From NCBI GenBank assembly GCA_040398425.1, contig JBBATZ010000012.1:10716-74715 (forward strand): a DNA stretch of 64,000 nt, given 5' to 3'. Position 1 is the first letter of the stretch. Each line of letters starts with the position of its first letter. This document shows positions 17,825 through 26,830 of this stretch, piece after piece. Source of the stretch: UBA7672 sp040398425. GTDB taxonomy: Bacteria; Pseudomonadota; Alphaproteobacteria; Caulobacterales; Hyphomonadaceae. The position numbers were made by a program, and so were the translations under genes. The notes under the pieces are model-generated. The model was not told the origin of the DNA. It saw nothing but the letters and a program-made list of their open reading frames with translations, and made no database searches.

Positions 17825-18697
17825 CTACTTGTAGAGCTCCTCCTCCCACCATGGGAAGTAATCAGGCATATCGCCGGAGACTGTGTTCGGAAACGCCGGC
17901 GCGCGCTTTTCTAGGAAGGACGTGACACCCTCCTTCACATCTGCGCTGGCGCCGCGCGAGAGGATGCCGCGGCTATCGACGCGATGCGCCTGCATCGGAT
18001 CGGTCATACCCGTGCCGCGCCACATCATCTGACGGATCAGCGCGACAGAGACAGGCGCGGTATTGTCGGCAATCTCGCGCGCGATCGTCGTTGCAGCAGC
18101 CATCAGCTGGTCGCCGGGATGCACAGCGCTGACCAGCCCGCCGCGCAGCGCTTCCTGCGCATCGAACACCCGGCCGCTGAAGCACCACTGCAGCGCCTGC
18201 GAAATGCCCACGATGCGCGGCAGAAAGAAGGAAGACGCCGCTTCCGGTACGATGCCGCGCCGCGAGAACACGAAGCCGATACGCGCATTGTCGCTGGCAA
18301 GCCGGATATCCATCGGCAGCGTCATGGTCGCGCCAATGCCGACTGCCGGGCCATTGATCGCCGCGATCACCGGCTTGAGCAGCTTGAAGATGCGTAGTGT
18401 CACGCGCCCGCCGCCATCGCGGGCGGCGTCGTCGGAGAAATCGATCTTCTTGCCATCGCTATGTGCGGCGACATCGAAGGTGGATGCGCCCGACGACAGA
18501 TCGGCTCCCGCGCAGAACGCCCGCCCATTACCCGTGACGATCAGCGCACGCACCGCGTCATCCGCATCAACCCGATCGAGCACCTCGATCATTTCGTGCA
18601 TCATCCGGCCGGTGAATGCGTTCAGCTTCTCTGGTCGCGACAGCGTCATCACCGCCACACCATCTTTCACCTCATAGCGGATCGTTTCGTAGGTCAT
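17825..18697 (-). CDS. Enoyl-CoA hydratase/isomerase (crotonase family)
   Basis: 290 residues. Crotonase fold with the oxyanion-hole segments GRAFCAGADLSSG and INGPAVGIGATMTLPMDI, and RPEKLNAFTGRM near the start. The later part has RGIVPEAASSFFLPRIVG, where the Glu corresponds to the second catalytic Glu position of hydratases. It would act on acyl-CoA in beta-oxidation or side-chain degradation. AGAGGAG precedes the ATG at 18697, in preference to an ATG ten codons upstream. A single gene; the neighbouring ars operon runs on the same strand with a 131-base gap. Confidence 0.9.
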   Translation of the reverse strand: MTYETIRYEVKDGVAVMTLSRPEKLNAFTGRMMHEMIEVLDRVDADDAVRALIVTGNGRAFCAGADLSSGASTFDVAAHSDGKKIDFSDDAARDGGGRVTLRIFKLLKPVIAAINGPAVGIGATMTLPMDIRLASDNARIGFVFSRRGIVPEAASSFFLPRIVGISQALQWCFSGRVFDAQEALRGGLVSAVHPGDQLMAAATTIAREIADNTAPVSVALIRQMMWRGTGMTDPMQAHRVDSRGILSRGASADVKEGVTSFLEKRAPAFPNTVSGDMPDYFPWWEEELYK

Positions 18698-18828
18698 GCC
18701 GGCACTCCTCTGGCGAGCTCGCATCATCAGCGAGGAATAGCCCGCGTGTCACGTGCCCCAGAGCAAAACGTGCCCCCGTGCGTTTCCGTGACGGAAGCAG
18801 AAAACCACAAATGTCCTGATGCCAGATC

Positions 18829-19263
18829 CTACACAATCCGCCTGCCATCTGCATCGATGATGAGTTCCCCATCTTCCCTCGCGAATGGACCAGCCGGAAG
18901 GCGATCAAGAAGATCGAGTACTGTTTCGCTGGGGCGGCAGAGGCGCACGCCCTTCGGCGTTGCAACGATGGGACGATTCACAAGGACGGGGTACGCAATC
19001 ATTGCAGCGATGAGCGATTCGTCATCGGCGGCAGGGTCAAGCAGGCCAAGTTCGGCGGCGGGCGACTTCGTGGTGCGCAGGGCCTCGCGTGCCGTAATAC
19101 CCGCAGCAGCAAAAAGCGCGAGAAGTTGCGGGCGCGTCCATCCCGTCGCGAGATACTCAATAACGTCCGGCGTGTAGCCTGCCGCCATGATCAGATCCAG
19201 CACGTTGCGCGACGTACCGCAGTCCGGGTTGTGATGGATCACGACGGGAAAAGGCTGGATCAT
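18829..19263 (-). CDS. arsC: Arsenate reductase, glutaredoxin-linked type
   Basis: 144-residue ArsC reducing arsenate to arsenite with glutathione/glutaredoxin. The active-site Cys is in HHNPDCGTSRNVLDLI near residue 14, with the downstream LVNRPIVATPKGVRLCRPSE block that carries the Arg residues binding arsenate. The ATG at 19263 overlaps the aquaporin stop (ATGA at 19260-19263). Third gene of arsR-aqpS-arsC. There is no arsB or acr3 pump here, so the product arsenite presumably leaves through the channel encoded upstream. Confidence 0.93.
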   Translation of the reverse strand: MIQPFPVVIHHNPDCGTSRNVLDLIMAAGYTPDVIEYLATGWTRPQLLALFAAAGITAREALRTTKSPAAELGLLDPAADDESLIAAMIAYPVLVNRPIVATPKGVRLCRPSETVLDLLDRLPAGPFAREDGELIIDADGRRIV

Positions 19264-19949
19264 GCGGGCTCCCTGGCAGGAAGAAGGATGCGGCTTGCGA
19301 GCCATGCGGCCAACGCGCCGGCAAACTGACTTGCGACAAAACCTGGGACATCCTGCGGGCGAATCCCGGCGAACGTGTCTGACATTGCGCGGGCAATCGT
19401 GATCGCCGGGTTCGCGAAAGACGTGCTGGCCGTCCACCAGTAGCCTGCCGTGATGACCAGCGCGACGGCGGCAGGCACGGCGTCCGCCTTCCAGCGCGAG
19501 ACAAAAAGGATACCAAACAGCAAGGTGAACGTGGCGACAGCTTCGCTGAGCATCTGCGCAGGGCCGGCACGGACGTGGGTCGACACCTGAAGCACGGGAA
19601 GTTCGAACATGGCATGCGCAAGCAACGCGCCCAGTATGCAACCGGCGGTCTGAGCCAACATGTACACGACCGCATCTTGAGGCGCGATGTCGCGTCTGAT
19701 GGCCATCACCAGCGTAACGGCGGGGTTGCAGTGTGCACCGGAAATCGGCCCGAGGGCACGGATCAGAACGTAGAGAATAGCCGCTGTCGCCAGCGTGTTG
19801 CCCAACAGGGCGACGGCGGCGTTTCCATCGGCAAGCCTGCTGGCGAGAATGCCCGAACCGATCACTGTTCCTGCAAGAAGCAGTGAACCCAGACATTCGG
19901 CGGCGATCCGGCGCGCACCTGTGGCCGGCTCTGTCCTCGGGTCGCTCAT
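19260..19949 (-). CDS. aqpS: Aquaglyceroporin of an ars operon (AqpS-like)
   Basis: 229-residue MIP-family channel with six hydrophobic helices. Both NPA boxes are present: SGAHCNPAVTLVMAI and SFANPAITIARAM. In Sinorhizobium-type ars operons AqpS replaces the ArsB pump and lets arsenite made by ArsC flow out down its gradient; the gene order arsR-aqpS-arsC here matches that arrangement. It overlaps arsR (19946-19949) and arsC by four bases each, so the three are tightly coupled. Selectivity for arsenite is inferred from context only. Confidence 0.9.
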   Translation of the reverse strand: MSDPRTEPATGARRIAAECLGSLLLAGTVIGSGILASRLADGNAAVALLGNTLATAAILYVLIRALGPISGAHCNPAVTLVMAIRRDIAPQDAVVYMLAQTAGCILGALLAHAMFELPVLQVSTHVRAGPAQMLSEAVATFTLLFGILFVSRWKADAVPAAVALVITAGYWWTASTSFANPAITIARAMSDTFAGIRPQDVPGFVASQFAGALAAWLASRILLPAREPA

Positions 19950-20299
19950 CTTCTGGCGCTCGCGCCTTTGACCGGTGGGTTACAGACAGCCGGTGCACAG
20001 ACTTTCGCAGCGCTGCCATCGGCGCAGCACTCGTCAGAGAGATAGCCGATCAGTGCATTCATCGCAGGAAAGTGGGCCCTGCAGAGCAGCGTCGTCGCGT
20101 GACGCTCCTGCGTCACCAGACCAGTCTCCACGAGGCGTTTGACATGATGCGACAACGTCGATGCAGCGACACCGAGCTTTTCCTGCACCGCGCCCACGGG
20201 CAGCCCTCCGGCGCCAGCGCGCACGAGCAGTCGGTAGATTTTCAGGCGCACGGGATTGCCGAGCGCCTCAAGCTGTCCGGAAACTTTTTCGAGTTTCAT
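19946..20299 (-). CDS. arsR: ArsR/SmtB-family arsenic-responsive repressor
   Basis: 117-residue winged-helix repressor. The recognition helix region is VAASTLSHHVKRLVETGLV and the start MKLEKVSGQLEALGNPVRL is typical. The usual ELCVCDL metal site of helix 3 is absent (it reads GLPVGAVQEKL); instead the C-terminus has a vicinal pair and further Cys, DECCADGSAAKVCAPAVC, as in repressors where arsenite is bound by C-terminal cysteines (Acidithiobacillus type). A longer frame exists upstream, but the ATG at 20299 gives the family length. It probably represses its own operon. Confidence 0.9.
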   Translation of the reverse strand: MKLEKVSGQLEALGNPVRLKIYRLLVRAGAGGLPVGAVQEKLGVAASTLSHHVKRLVETGLVTQERHATTLLCRAHFPAMNALIGYLSDECCADGSAAKVCAPAVCNPPVKGASARR

Positions 20300-20347
20300 C
20301 GAAATAATGTGCGGGTCCTCGGCGAGCGCGTCAATCGGTATTTCGAT
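20298..20347. promoter_or_regulatory. Candidate ArsR operator region
   Basis: Just upstream of arsR the sequence contains ATCGAAATA (20298-20306) and its inverse TATTTCGAT (20339-20347). The second half site is also part of a short palindrome ATCG-N6-CGAT at 20334-20347. Such AT-rich dyads in front of arsR are where these repressors bind. The first half overlaps the proposed start codon, which weakens the call. Confidence 0.3.
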
Positions 20348-20540
20348 AAAGCACGAAACACCACGAGCCAATGTTTGGTTTTTGACACTTGCCATCCGCT
20401 CAATATCGTAACGGAACGGCAGCCCGAACTTTCCGCGGCATACACAAGCCGTTGCCCGGCAAGCGCCTCTCGCTTGCCAATCGCGAGCGTGGTCGCGCAT
20501 ACAGAATTTCATACCGACACAACCGCAGGACACGCAAGAC

Positions 20541-22067
20541 ATGGCGACGATGAACCCAGAGACAACGCCCGTGATAGCTGCGGTGGGCGAGGTCATTGAC
20601 CGGCCGAAATCGCCGGAGCTGGCGTTGGAGCCGTTGAGATTGATGGAAGCGGCGCTGCGAGCGTGCGAGGCGGATGCCGGCGCAAAGCTGCTTAATCAGG
20701 TGGGGCTGCTCAGCCTGATCGGACTTGTGAGCTGGCCCTATCGCGATCCGGTGCGGCAGTTGGCGGCAGAGCTTGGCATTGCACCAGCCGAACAAGTGAA
20801 TGCCAGCATGGGCGGCGAGACGCCGGTACGGCTGACCCATGAAGCCGCCGCGCGCATCGCGCAGGGCGAAGACCTTGTCGCCGCCATCGTCGGCGGCGAG
20901 GCGGTGAATGCCGTGAACCAGGCGAAGAAGGCTGGCGTATTGCCGCCGTGGACGCCGCCGGTTTCGCGCGAGGATGCGGTGAAGTTTCCGTCCAGCCGTT
21001 TTGCGATGAGCCCCGTCGCCAAGCTTCTCGGCGTGATGGACCCGGCGCAGGTCTATCCTTTCTACGAAGTCGCGACGCAGGCCGCCTGGGGCCAGACGCC
21101 TGCGGAGGGCGCGCGTGAATCGGCAGAGTTGTGGGCGCGCTACGCCGCCGTTGCGGCAGGCAATCCCTTCGCGTGGATCAGGAGCGCACCTGGCGCCGAC
21201 GCTATCGGCGCGGTGACGCCCGACAACCGTCTGATCAACTGGCCCTACCCCAAGTTGATGGTCGCCAACCCCGCTGTGAACCAGTCGGCCGCCGTGATCG
21301 TCATGAGCCTCGCCCGCGCCCGGAAGCTGGGGATCGCCGAGGACAAGCTCGTGCATATCTGGGGCGGCGCAAAAGCCATCGAACCCGAGGACTACCTTCA
21401 CCGCGATCGCTATGACCACTCGACCGCTCAGACGGCGGTGCTGGAGAAAGCTGTCGAGATCGCGGGCGGGGACGCAAAGCGCTTCAAACATCTTGAACTC
21501 TACAGCTGCTTCCCAGTCGTGCCGAAAATGGCGCTGCGGACGTTGAAGCTGGATCCCGGGGAACATGCGCCGACGGTGGCGGGCGGGCTGACCTTTTTCG
21601 GCGGGCCTCTGAACAACTATATGAGCCACGCCATCGCTGCGATGGTACATGCCCTGCGCGCGACACCCGGCGAACTCGGCCTGCTCTATGGCCAGGGCGG
21701 CTATGTGAACAAGCACCACACGCTGGTGGTCAGCACCGCGCCGGCCCCCACACAGATGCCCGCCGCTTATTCAGTGCAGGCCACCGCCGACGCCGCGCGT
21801 GGACCGACGGCGCCGCTGCTGGAAACTTATGCAGGACCGGCAAAGCTCGAGACCTACACCGTGACCTATGGTCGCGACGGCGCCCCCGTCGCGGGCATCG
21901 TCATCGCACGTACGCCGGACGGCGGCCGGGTGATGGCCCATGCACCAGCCAGCGACATTGCAACGATCGCCCTGCTCACCTCCCCCAACCGGAGCGCGGT
22001 CGGCGCGCCTGGCCAGGTCAGCCACGACGCATTGGGCAAACCGATGTGGAGCGCCCGCGACGATTGA
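20541..22067 (+). CDS. Thiolase-like acyl-CoA acetyltransferase
   Basis: 508-residue protein of the thiolase fold, similar to the long acetyl-CoA acetyltransferase/SCP-x-like group with an extra C-terminal domain. Segments supporting this are VNASMGGETPVRLTHEAAA, KHLELYSCFPVVPKMA and TFFGGPLNNYMSHAIAAMV, followed by YGQGGYVNKHHTLVVST. The usual N-terminal nucleophilic Cys of biosynthetic thiolases is not seen at the canonical place (the helix reads NASMGGETP), so condensation versus another acyl transfer is open. The C-terminal 110 residues resemble the added OB-like domain. It stands alone, divergent from arsR, and is likely part of lipid or sterol side-chain metabolism. Confidence 0.8.
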   Translation: MATMNPETTPVIAAVGEVIDRPKSPELALEPLRLMEAALRACEADAGAKLLNQVGLLSLIGLVSWPYRDPVRQLAAELGIAPAEQVNASMGGETPVRLTHEAAARIAQGEDLVAAIVGGEAVNAVNQAKKAGVLPPWTPPVSREDAVKFPSSRFAMSPVAKLLGVMDPAQVYPFYEVATQAAWGQTPAEGARESAELWARYAAVAAGNPFAWIRSAPGADAIGAVTPDNRLINWPYPKLMVANPAVNQSAAVIVMSLARARKLGIAEDKLVHIWGGAKAIEPEDYLHRDRYDHSTAQTAVLEKAVEIAGGDAKRFKHLELYSCFPVVPKMALRTLKLDPGEHAPTVAGGLTFFGGPLNNYMSHAIAAMVHALRATPGELGLLYGQGGYVNKHHTLVVSTAPAPTQMPAAYSVQATADAARGPTAPLLETYAGPAKLETYTVTYGRDGAPVAGIVIARTPDGGRVMAHAPASDIATIALLTSPNRSAVGAPGQVSHDALGKPMWSARDD

Positions 22068-22124
22068 CGCAACGCCGGCGCGCCCTAGCTCCTCTCGCAA
22101 CGGGGCAAGGAAAGCGGCGGCGGA

Positions 22125-23042
22125 ATGCGCTGGACAGCACTCATCTGCATTGCGCTTCTGACCACCCTGACTGCCCGCGCGCAGCCCGGCCCCGCCCTTG
22201 CGCCTTCTCAGTCCGCCTATCATCCTGAGGCGGAAACGGTGTTTGAAAGCGGCCTGTCCGACCGCATCTCCCGTCGCAACATCCAGACCGATCTCGTCCG
22301 CGACCCGGCCCCGAACAACGCCCGCGGCCTCGCCCTGAAGGGGCAGGATGCCGCGATCATCGGCCTTACCGTCACCGGCCGCAAATACGGCGTCTCGCTC
22401 GACAACACCGGCGAGGTGCTGATCAAGAATTTCGTCTTCCGACGCCGCCAGTCCAAGGACATCTACGGCTCCGGCCTCATCCTCGGCCAGTCCGCCCCAA
22501 CGCGTGGCGAGACCTGGCTCTCCAACGCGTGGATCGACCTTGAGGGCAAAGGCCCGATGCCCGACTACAAGCTCGCCAACAATGAAGCCGTCACGGTGGA
22601 AGCGAAAAGCGGACGCCTCAATATCCGCAAGGCGGTTCTGCTTGGCGGCGAGGAATCCGGTCTGGACAACAAGGGCAGCGTCCGAATTGATGCGAGCTTC
22701 ATCGCTTCCGGTCACCGCTCGATCCGCGTCTGGGCGGGCGCGCGCGTGGTCATCGCCAACAGCATCATCCTCGCCTATCCCGGTTTCACCGGCCTATGGT
22801 TCGGCGGCGGGAAGGGTGAGGCGAAGTTCGATTACTATAACTGCCGCTTCGGCGCCGTCGGCGAAAGCGAGGCCGACCTCGTGTCCGATCCGCCCGGCTG
22901 GATGATACAGAATGACGATGATGACGCGGTCACGATCCGTCTGAAACGGCTCGACAAGGACCCGTTCGACCGCGGCCGGACCAGCTTCTGGGTGTCCGCC
23001 AATGCGCCTGTCCCACGCGGCTATCTCGCGGTCGCGCGATGA
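22125..23042 (+). CDS. Secreted right-handed beta-helix-like protein
   Basis: 305 residues with a signal peptide (MRWTALICIALLTTLTARA, cleavage about residue 19). The mature part has short strand/turn repeats of the parallel beta-helix type: AAIIGLTVTGRKYGVSLD, GEVLIKNFVFRR, GSVRIDASFIAS and RVVIANSIIL. Catalytic residues of pectate lyases are not evident. The stop overlaps the ATG of the following glycosyltransferase (ATGA at 23039-23042), so it belongs to the polysaccharide operon. It may bind or trim the polymer, or sit on the surface; the function is not assigned. Confidence 0.7.
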   Translation: MRWTALICIALLTTLTARAQPGPALAPSQSAYHPEAETVFESGLSDRISRRNIQTDLVRDPAPNNARGLALKGQDAAIIGLTVTGRKYGVSLDNTGEVLIKNFVFRRRQSKDIYGSGLILGQSAPTRGETWLSNAWIDLEGKGPMPDYKLANNEAVTVEAKSGRLNIRKAVLLGGEESGLDNKGSVRIDASFIASGHRSIRVWAGARVVIANSIILAYPGFTGLWFGGGKGEAKFDYYNCRFGAVGESEADLVSDPPGWMIQNDDDDAVTIRLKRLDKDPFDRGRTSFWVSANAPVPRGYLAVAR

Positions 23043-24271
23043 CCGCCACGCCCGCCGCTGCCACAACTGCCAAGCGTCGCATCGCCTTCGTCATCAACTC
23101 GCTGGGCCCCGGCGGCGCCGAGCGGGTGATGATGACGGTTCTGGAGAACGCACCACGCGGCAGCTGGGATGTGCACCTCGTCCTGCTTGATCGGGAAGAC
23201 GAGCACCGCACGCCACCTGATTTCGTGACCGTCCACCGTCTCGACTGCGGCGGTCGGCTGTTGGCGAGCATCAACGCGCTGCGCCACGAGCTGAAATGCC
23301 TCGCGCCGGATCTGGTGGTGAGCTTTCTCGTGCGCGCCAACATCGCGGCGGTGATTGCCGCAAAGGGTATTGGCGTGCCCGTGGTGATCAGCGAACGGGC
23401 CCAGCTCTCGACGCATCTCACCGGCCGCCATGGTTATGTGCGCGCCCTTGCAGCCAGGCTGGTACCGCGCCTCGTCTATCCGCGGGCCGATCACATCATT
23501 GCCGTGTCGAGCGGCGTGCGACAGGATCTGATCGCGAATTTCGGCGTGCGGCCCGAGTGCGTGTCCAGCATTCCCAATCCCTATGACGCGCCAAGCATTG
23601 CCGCCGCCGCAGCGGACTTGCCCGAGTTTCCCCTACCCGACCGATTCATCGTCAGCGCAGGCCGTCTCACCGAATCCAAGGGCTTCGCCGACCTCATCGA
23701 CGCCTATGCGCAAACGCAAACCGCCCTGCCGCTGGTCATTCTCGGCGAGGGCGACCTGCGCGAAGCGCTTCAGGCAAGGATCACAGCGGCAAAACTCGAC
23801 GCCCATGTCATGCTTGCGGGCTACGCGCGCAATCCTTTCGCGATCGTCGGCCGCGCCGAGATGTTCGTGTCGGCTTCGCATTGCGAGGGCTTCCCGAATG
23901 CAATGGCCGAGGCTATGGCTCTCGGCGTGCCGGTCGTCGCCACCGACTGCCCCTCGGGTCCGGCCGAATTGCTCGATGAAGTCGACACCACGGGTACGAC
24001 AGGCGTTCATGCCGCACGCCATGGCATGCTCACGCCGGTGGGCGATGCGCCAGCGCTGGCCGAGGCAATGAAACAGATGCTGACGCCGGCAACTCTGGCC
24101 CATTATCGCCGCCAGTCGCGCATCCGCATCGCGGAATTCGACGTCGCGCGCGCCATGGAGCGTTACTGGTCCTGCTTTGCTGCTGCGCTGGATGGCAAGA
24201 CGGCCGTCACGAAGGGCGAGGCCCCGCCGCCAGTGGAACGCGCTCCGGAACCGGCGTCCGTCTCTGGATGA
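23039..24271 (+). CDS. Glycosyltransferase family 4
   Basis: 410-residue GT-B retaining glycosyltransferase. The N-terminal Rossmann domain begins IAFVINSLGPGGAERVMM, the classical GT4 acceptor-side motif. The C-terminal nucleotide-sugar domain includes FIVSAGRLTESKGFADLI and the E-x7-E segment SHCEGFPNAMAEAMALGVP. Cytoplasmic, adding a sugar to the lipid-linked repeat unit. Its last 65 bases overlap the end of the next glycosyltransferase gene on the other strand. Confidence 0.92.
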   Translation: MTATPAAATTAKRRIAFVINSLGPGGAERVMMTVLENAPRGSWDVHLVLLDREDEHRTPPDFVTVHRLDCGGRLLASINALRHELKCLAPDLVVSFLVRANIAAVIAAKGIGVPVVISERAQLSTHLTGRHGYVRALAARLVPRLVYPRADHIIAVSSGVRQDLIANFGVRPECVSSIPNPYDAPSIAAAAADLPEFPLPDRFIVSAGRLTESKGFADLIDAYAQTQTALPLVILGEGDLREALQARITAAKLDAHVMLAGYARNPFAIVGRAEMFVSASHCEGFPNAMAEAMALGVPVVATDCPSGPAELLDEVDTTGTTGVHAARHGMLTPVGDAPALAEAMKQMLTPATLAHYRRQSRIRIAEFDVARAMERYWSCFAAALDGKTAVTKGEAPPPVERAPEPASVSG

Positions 24272-25373
24272 TGTCGTGATGCCTGCGGGCGATCGCGTCC
24301 CAGTCATTCTCTTCCAGGATCTGTGCGCGCCGCGAACAATGAAAGTCTTCCGGTGGCCGCGACAGCAGGGCCGCAAGCGCGGCGGTGTCGCCCACGGCAT
24401 AGTAATTCTTGGCATCGAGCCCGACTTCCCTGTGCTCGGGGATGTCGGAGGCGATGATCGGCGCATTCGCCGCCAACGCTTCCATCAGCACAAGCGGAAA
24501 GCCTTCGAGATAGGACGGATGAACGAACAGCGCCGCATGACGATAGAGGGTCCTCACCTGCTCGGCTGGACGCATACCGGCGAACATCACATCGTCGGAG
24601 GCCTTCGCCTTCAACTCGGCTGCATATTCATCGCTTCCCATCGAGCCGCCGACGACGACCAGCTTCAGTCCTGCAGGTTTGGCCGCAACATAGGCGTCGA
24701 CAAGATCGTGAAACCCCTTGGTGGGATCGAGCCGCCCGACACAAAGGATGTAGCCATCTGGCTTGAGGCGGAGGGCCCCGAGCAGTTCGGAAGATGCTTC
24801 ATCGACAACCGCCGTAGCTGCCGACGAGCGGACAGGCATTGCTGGCGCACCATTGTGAATGGTTGTGAAATTGTCGCGCTGGCCAGGATGCTCCTTCGCG
24901 ATGCAGGTTTCGATCGTATGGCTGACGCAGATCACGTCTTCCGCAAAGCGCGCCATCATCCGCTCGCCGGTCTTCAGGAACCATTTTCCGAACCGGCCCC
25001 ATTTCGGCCTGTCATAGTCGGCGGCATGGTGCGTCCCGATCACGCGAAAACCGAGCAGCCTTGCGAGCGGCGCAAAGAAGCCCGGCCCCACGGCATGCAG
25101 GTGCACCACGTCGGGATGCAGGAACAGGCGCGCATAGAGCAGCGCCAGCGGGGTATGGACCAGCGTTTCCAGCGCGCGCTTTTTCGGCGCCCACAGCGAC
25201 ACGACACGGATATCGCCATACATGCCGCTGTCGACGTAGCCCTTGCGGCCAATTACCGTGATGTCGAGCGTATCATCCATTTGTGCGAGGCGCGGATACA
25301 GATTTTCGCAATGGGTTTCGATGCCGCCCATCACGTCGGGAATACCGCGTAGGCCTATGGCGCAGATCTTCAT
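24207..25373 (-). CDS. Glycosyltransferase family 4
   Basis: 388-residue GT-B enzyme. It begins MKICAIGLRGIPDVMGGIET, the start of the GT4 group often annotated with an N-terminal DUF1972-type domain (rhamnosyl-transferase-like). The C-terminal domain holds YILCVGRLDPTKGFHDLV and the E-x7-E segment SYLEGFPLVLMEALAANAP. The ATG at 25373 overlaps the stop of the polymerase gene (25370-25373), so both are one unit. The 3' end runs 65 bases into the convergent GT4 gene, an antisense overlap inside two coding regions. Confidence 0.92.
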   Translation of the reverse strand: MKICAIGLRGIPDVMGGIETHCENLYPRLAQMDDTLDITVIGRKGYVDSGMYGDIRVVSLWAPKKRALETLVHTPLALLYARLFLHPDVVHLHAVGPGFFAPLARLLGFRVIGTHHAADYDRPKWGRFGKWFLKTGERMMARFAEDVICVSHTIETCIAKEHPGQRDNFTTIHNGAPAMPVRSSAATAVVDEASSELLGALRLKPDGYILCVGRLDPTKGFHDLVDAYVAAKPAGLKLVVVGGSMGSDEYAAELKAKASDDVMFAGMRPAEQVRTLYRHAALFVHPSYLEGFPLVLMEALAANAPIIASDIPEHREVGLDAKNYYAVGDTAALAALLSRPPEDFHCSRRAQILEENDWDAIARRHHDIIQRRTPVPERVPLAAGPRPS

Positions 25374-26830
25374 CTCTCGGCTTCCGCTTTTGTGGGCCGC
25401 CCCTGGAGGGCGCGATCGTCCGGACCCTGCTCGCGCAACGCCAGCATGGCGTGACGGCGGGCCGCCGCCGACGCCGGCTTCATGTAGATGCGACGGGCGA
25501 CAGGTGAGGCTCGCGCGGCAACAGGCGCTGGCACACGATCCTTGGCCGTCACGGCAAGCGTATAGCCGCACAGCAGCCCGTAGAAGATCAGTCCCTCGAT
25601 CATCCAGAACGGCATGGTCGCCATGTTGAGCAGGATGAAGCCGATATGGGTGGAGACCAGTTGTCCGCGCAGCGTCCAGTCCGCCACGCGGCATGCCCGC
25701 ACAATCATGCTGACCCAGACCAGCACCAGAAGCAGCGTGCCGATGAAACCGAATTCGTAGAGATACGAAATCAACGTGTTGTGGGCGTAGAGCCCGAACT
25801 TCTCGACCCACGAATCCGCGCCATAGCCCAGCAGCAGCGAGCGATCTGAGCCGGCGGCATAGTCCTGAATGTAGAGATTCCAGAGATAGACCCGGCCCGA
25901 CAGAAGCTTGCGTTCTTCCGCCGTGAACTCGTCCGGCGATTTGATGATCTCGCCACCCTGCTCTGCGATGACGCTGACATCGCCCAGCCGCTCGTCCATG
26001 ACGAGGCTGGCCCCGACGCCGGCGCCCATCAGCGCAAGAAGGCCGATCAGGCTGACGACGATCCGTCGGCCGGGGCGCAGGCCATGCGCCATTCCGAAGA
26101 TCATGAAGCCGGCGATGATGGGGACAGCCGCAATCAGCGACGTGCGATAGTTGGCGATCACCACGCCGACCAGACAAACGGTCAACAGGCTGAATCGCGC
26201 CGCCGGGTGCATGCGCGGCACGAGCGTCGTCACGGCGAAGCAAGTGATCAGCACGATCGAGAAGGCAGCCTCGTGATTGAAGCCGCCGATAAAACTTATC
26301 GAGCCATCATTTTCCGTCGCCTTGCCGATGCCGAGCCCCACAGACAGCGCCTGATAGACAATCGCGGGTGCAAACGACCACAGCAGCAGGCCGAGGATGC
26401 GCGCATCGCCATCACGGCGCATGCAATCGACCGTCGCCAGCAGAACGACGCCGAAGAAGCCCCATTTCAGCAGGGTCTCTATGGTGGGCTGCAGCGCGCC
26501 GTTGAGGAACCCGCTGAGGCAGACCGTGATCATCAGCATGACAATGAGCGGCAGCCGTCCGATTTCGATCAGTCGCCTGAACAGGATGAAGCTGCCGGCA
26601 AGGCACACGCCCAGAGAGACAATCGCGTTGGCGCTGACCCCGCCAATGTCGACATAGGTTATCTCGTGGTAGGCCTGCATTACATAACGCAGCCAGACGG
26701 CAACAATGAGGAGGCGACCCGACGCCTGCGGAGTCTTGAGAGCCGCTCGCAACATCAGGATGAACAAAACAGCTGTGGCGGGATGAAGCGCCCAGGCGGG
26801 AAGCGATCGGGAAGTTTCCTCAGGCAGCAT
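25370..26830 (-). CDS. O-antigen ligase/polymerase-like membrane protein (Wzy)
   Basis: 486 residues with about 11-12 hydrophobic segments and the large periplasmic loop of the Wzy_C/WaaL family. The signature GRVYLWNLYIQDYAAGSDRS followed by LLLGYGADSWVEKF and YAHNTLISYLYEFGFIGT marks the catalytic loop and the conserved His. It probably polymerises repeat units of the exopolysaccharide at the periplasmic face. The 60-residue polar C-terminal tail is unusual in its Arg/Ala richness. Divergent from the BY-kinase gene with a 453-base gap. Confidence 0.85.
   Translation of the reverse strand: MLPEETSRSLPAWALHPATAVLFILMLRAALKTPQASGRLLIVAVWLRYVMQAYHEITYVDIGGVSANAIVSLGVCLAGSFILFRRLIEIGRLPLIVMLMITVCLSGFLNGALQPTIETLLKWGFFGVVLLATVDCMRRDGDARILGLLLWSFAPAIVYQALSVGLGIGKATENDGSISFIGGFNHEAAFSIVLITCFAVTTLVPRMHPAARFSLLTVCLVGVVIANYRTSLIAAVPIIAGFMIFGMAHGLRPGRRIVVSLIGLLALMGAGVGASLVMDERLGDVSVIAEQGGEIIKSPDEFTAEERKLLSGRVYLWNLYIQDYAAGSDRSLLLGYGADSWVEKFGLYAHNTLISYLYEFGFIGTLLLVLVWVSMIVRACRVADWTLRGQLVSTHIGFILLNMATMPFWMIEGLIFYGLLCGYTLAVTAKDRVPAPVAARASPVARRIYMKPASAAARRHAMLALREQGPDDRALQGRPTKAEAER

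Noticed and set aside
19264..20019. Long minus-strand frame running from arsC through the aquaporin
   Set aside because: It is an out-of-frame shadow of the aquaporin gene, Arg/Cys/His-rich, while the MIP protein with both NPA motifs lies in the other frame.
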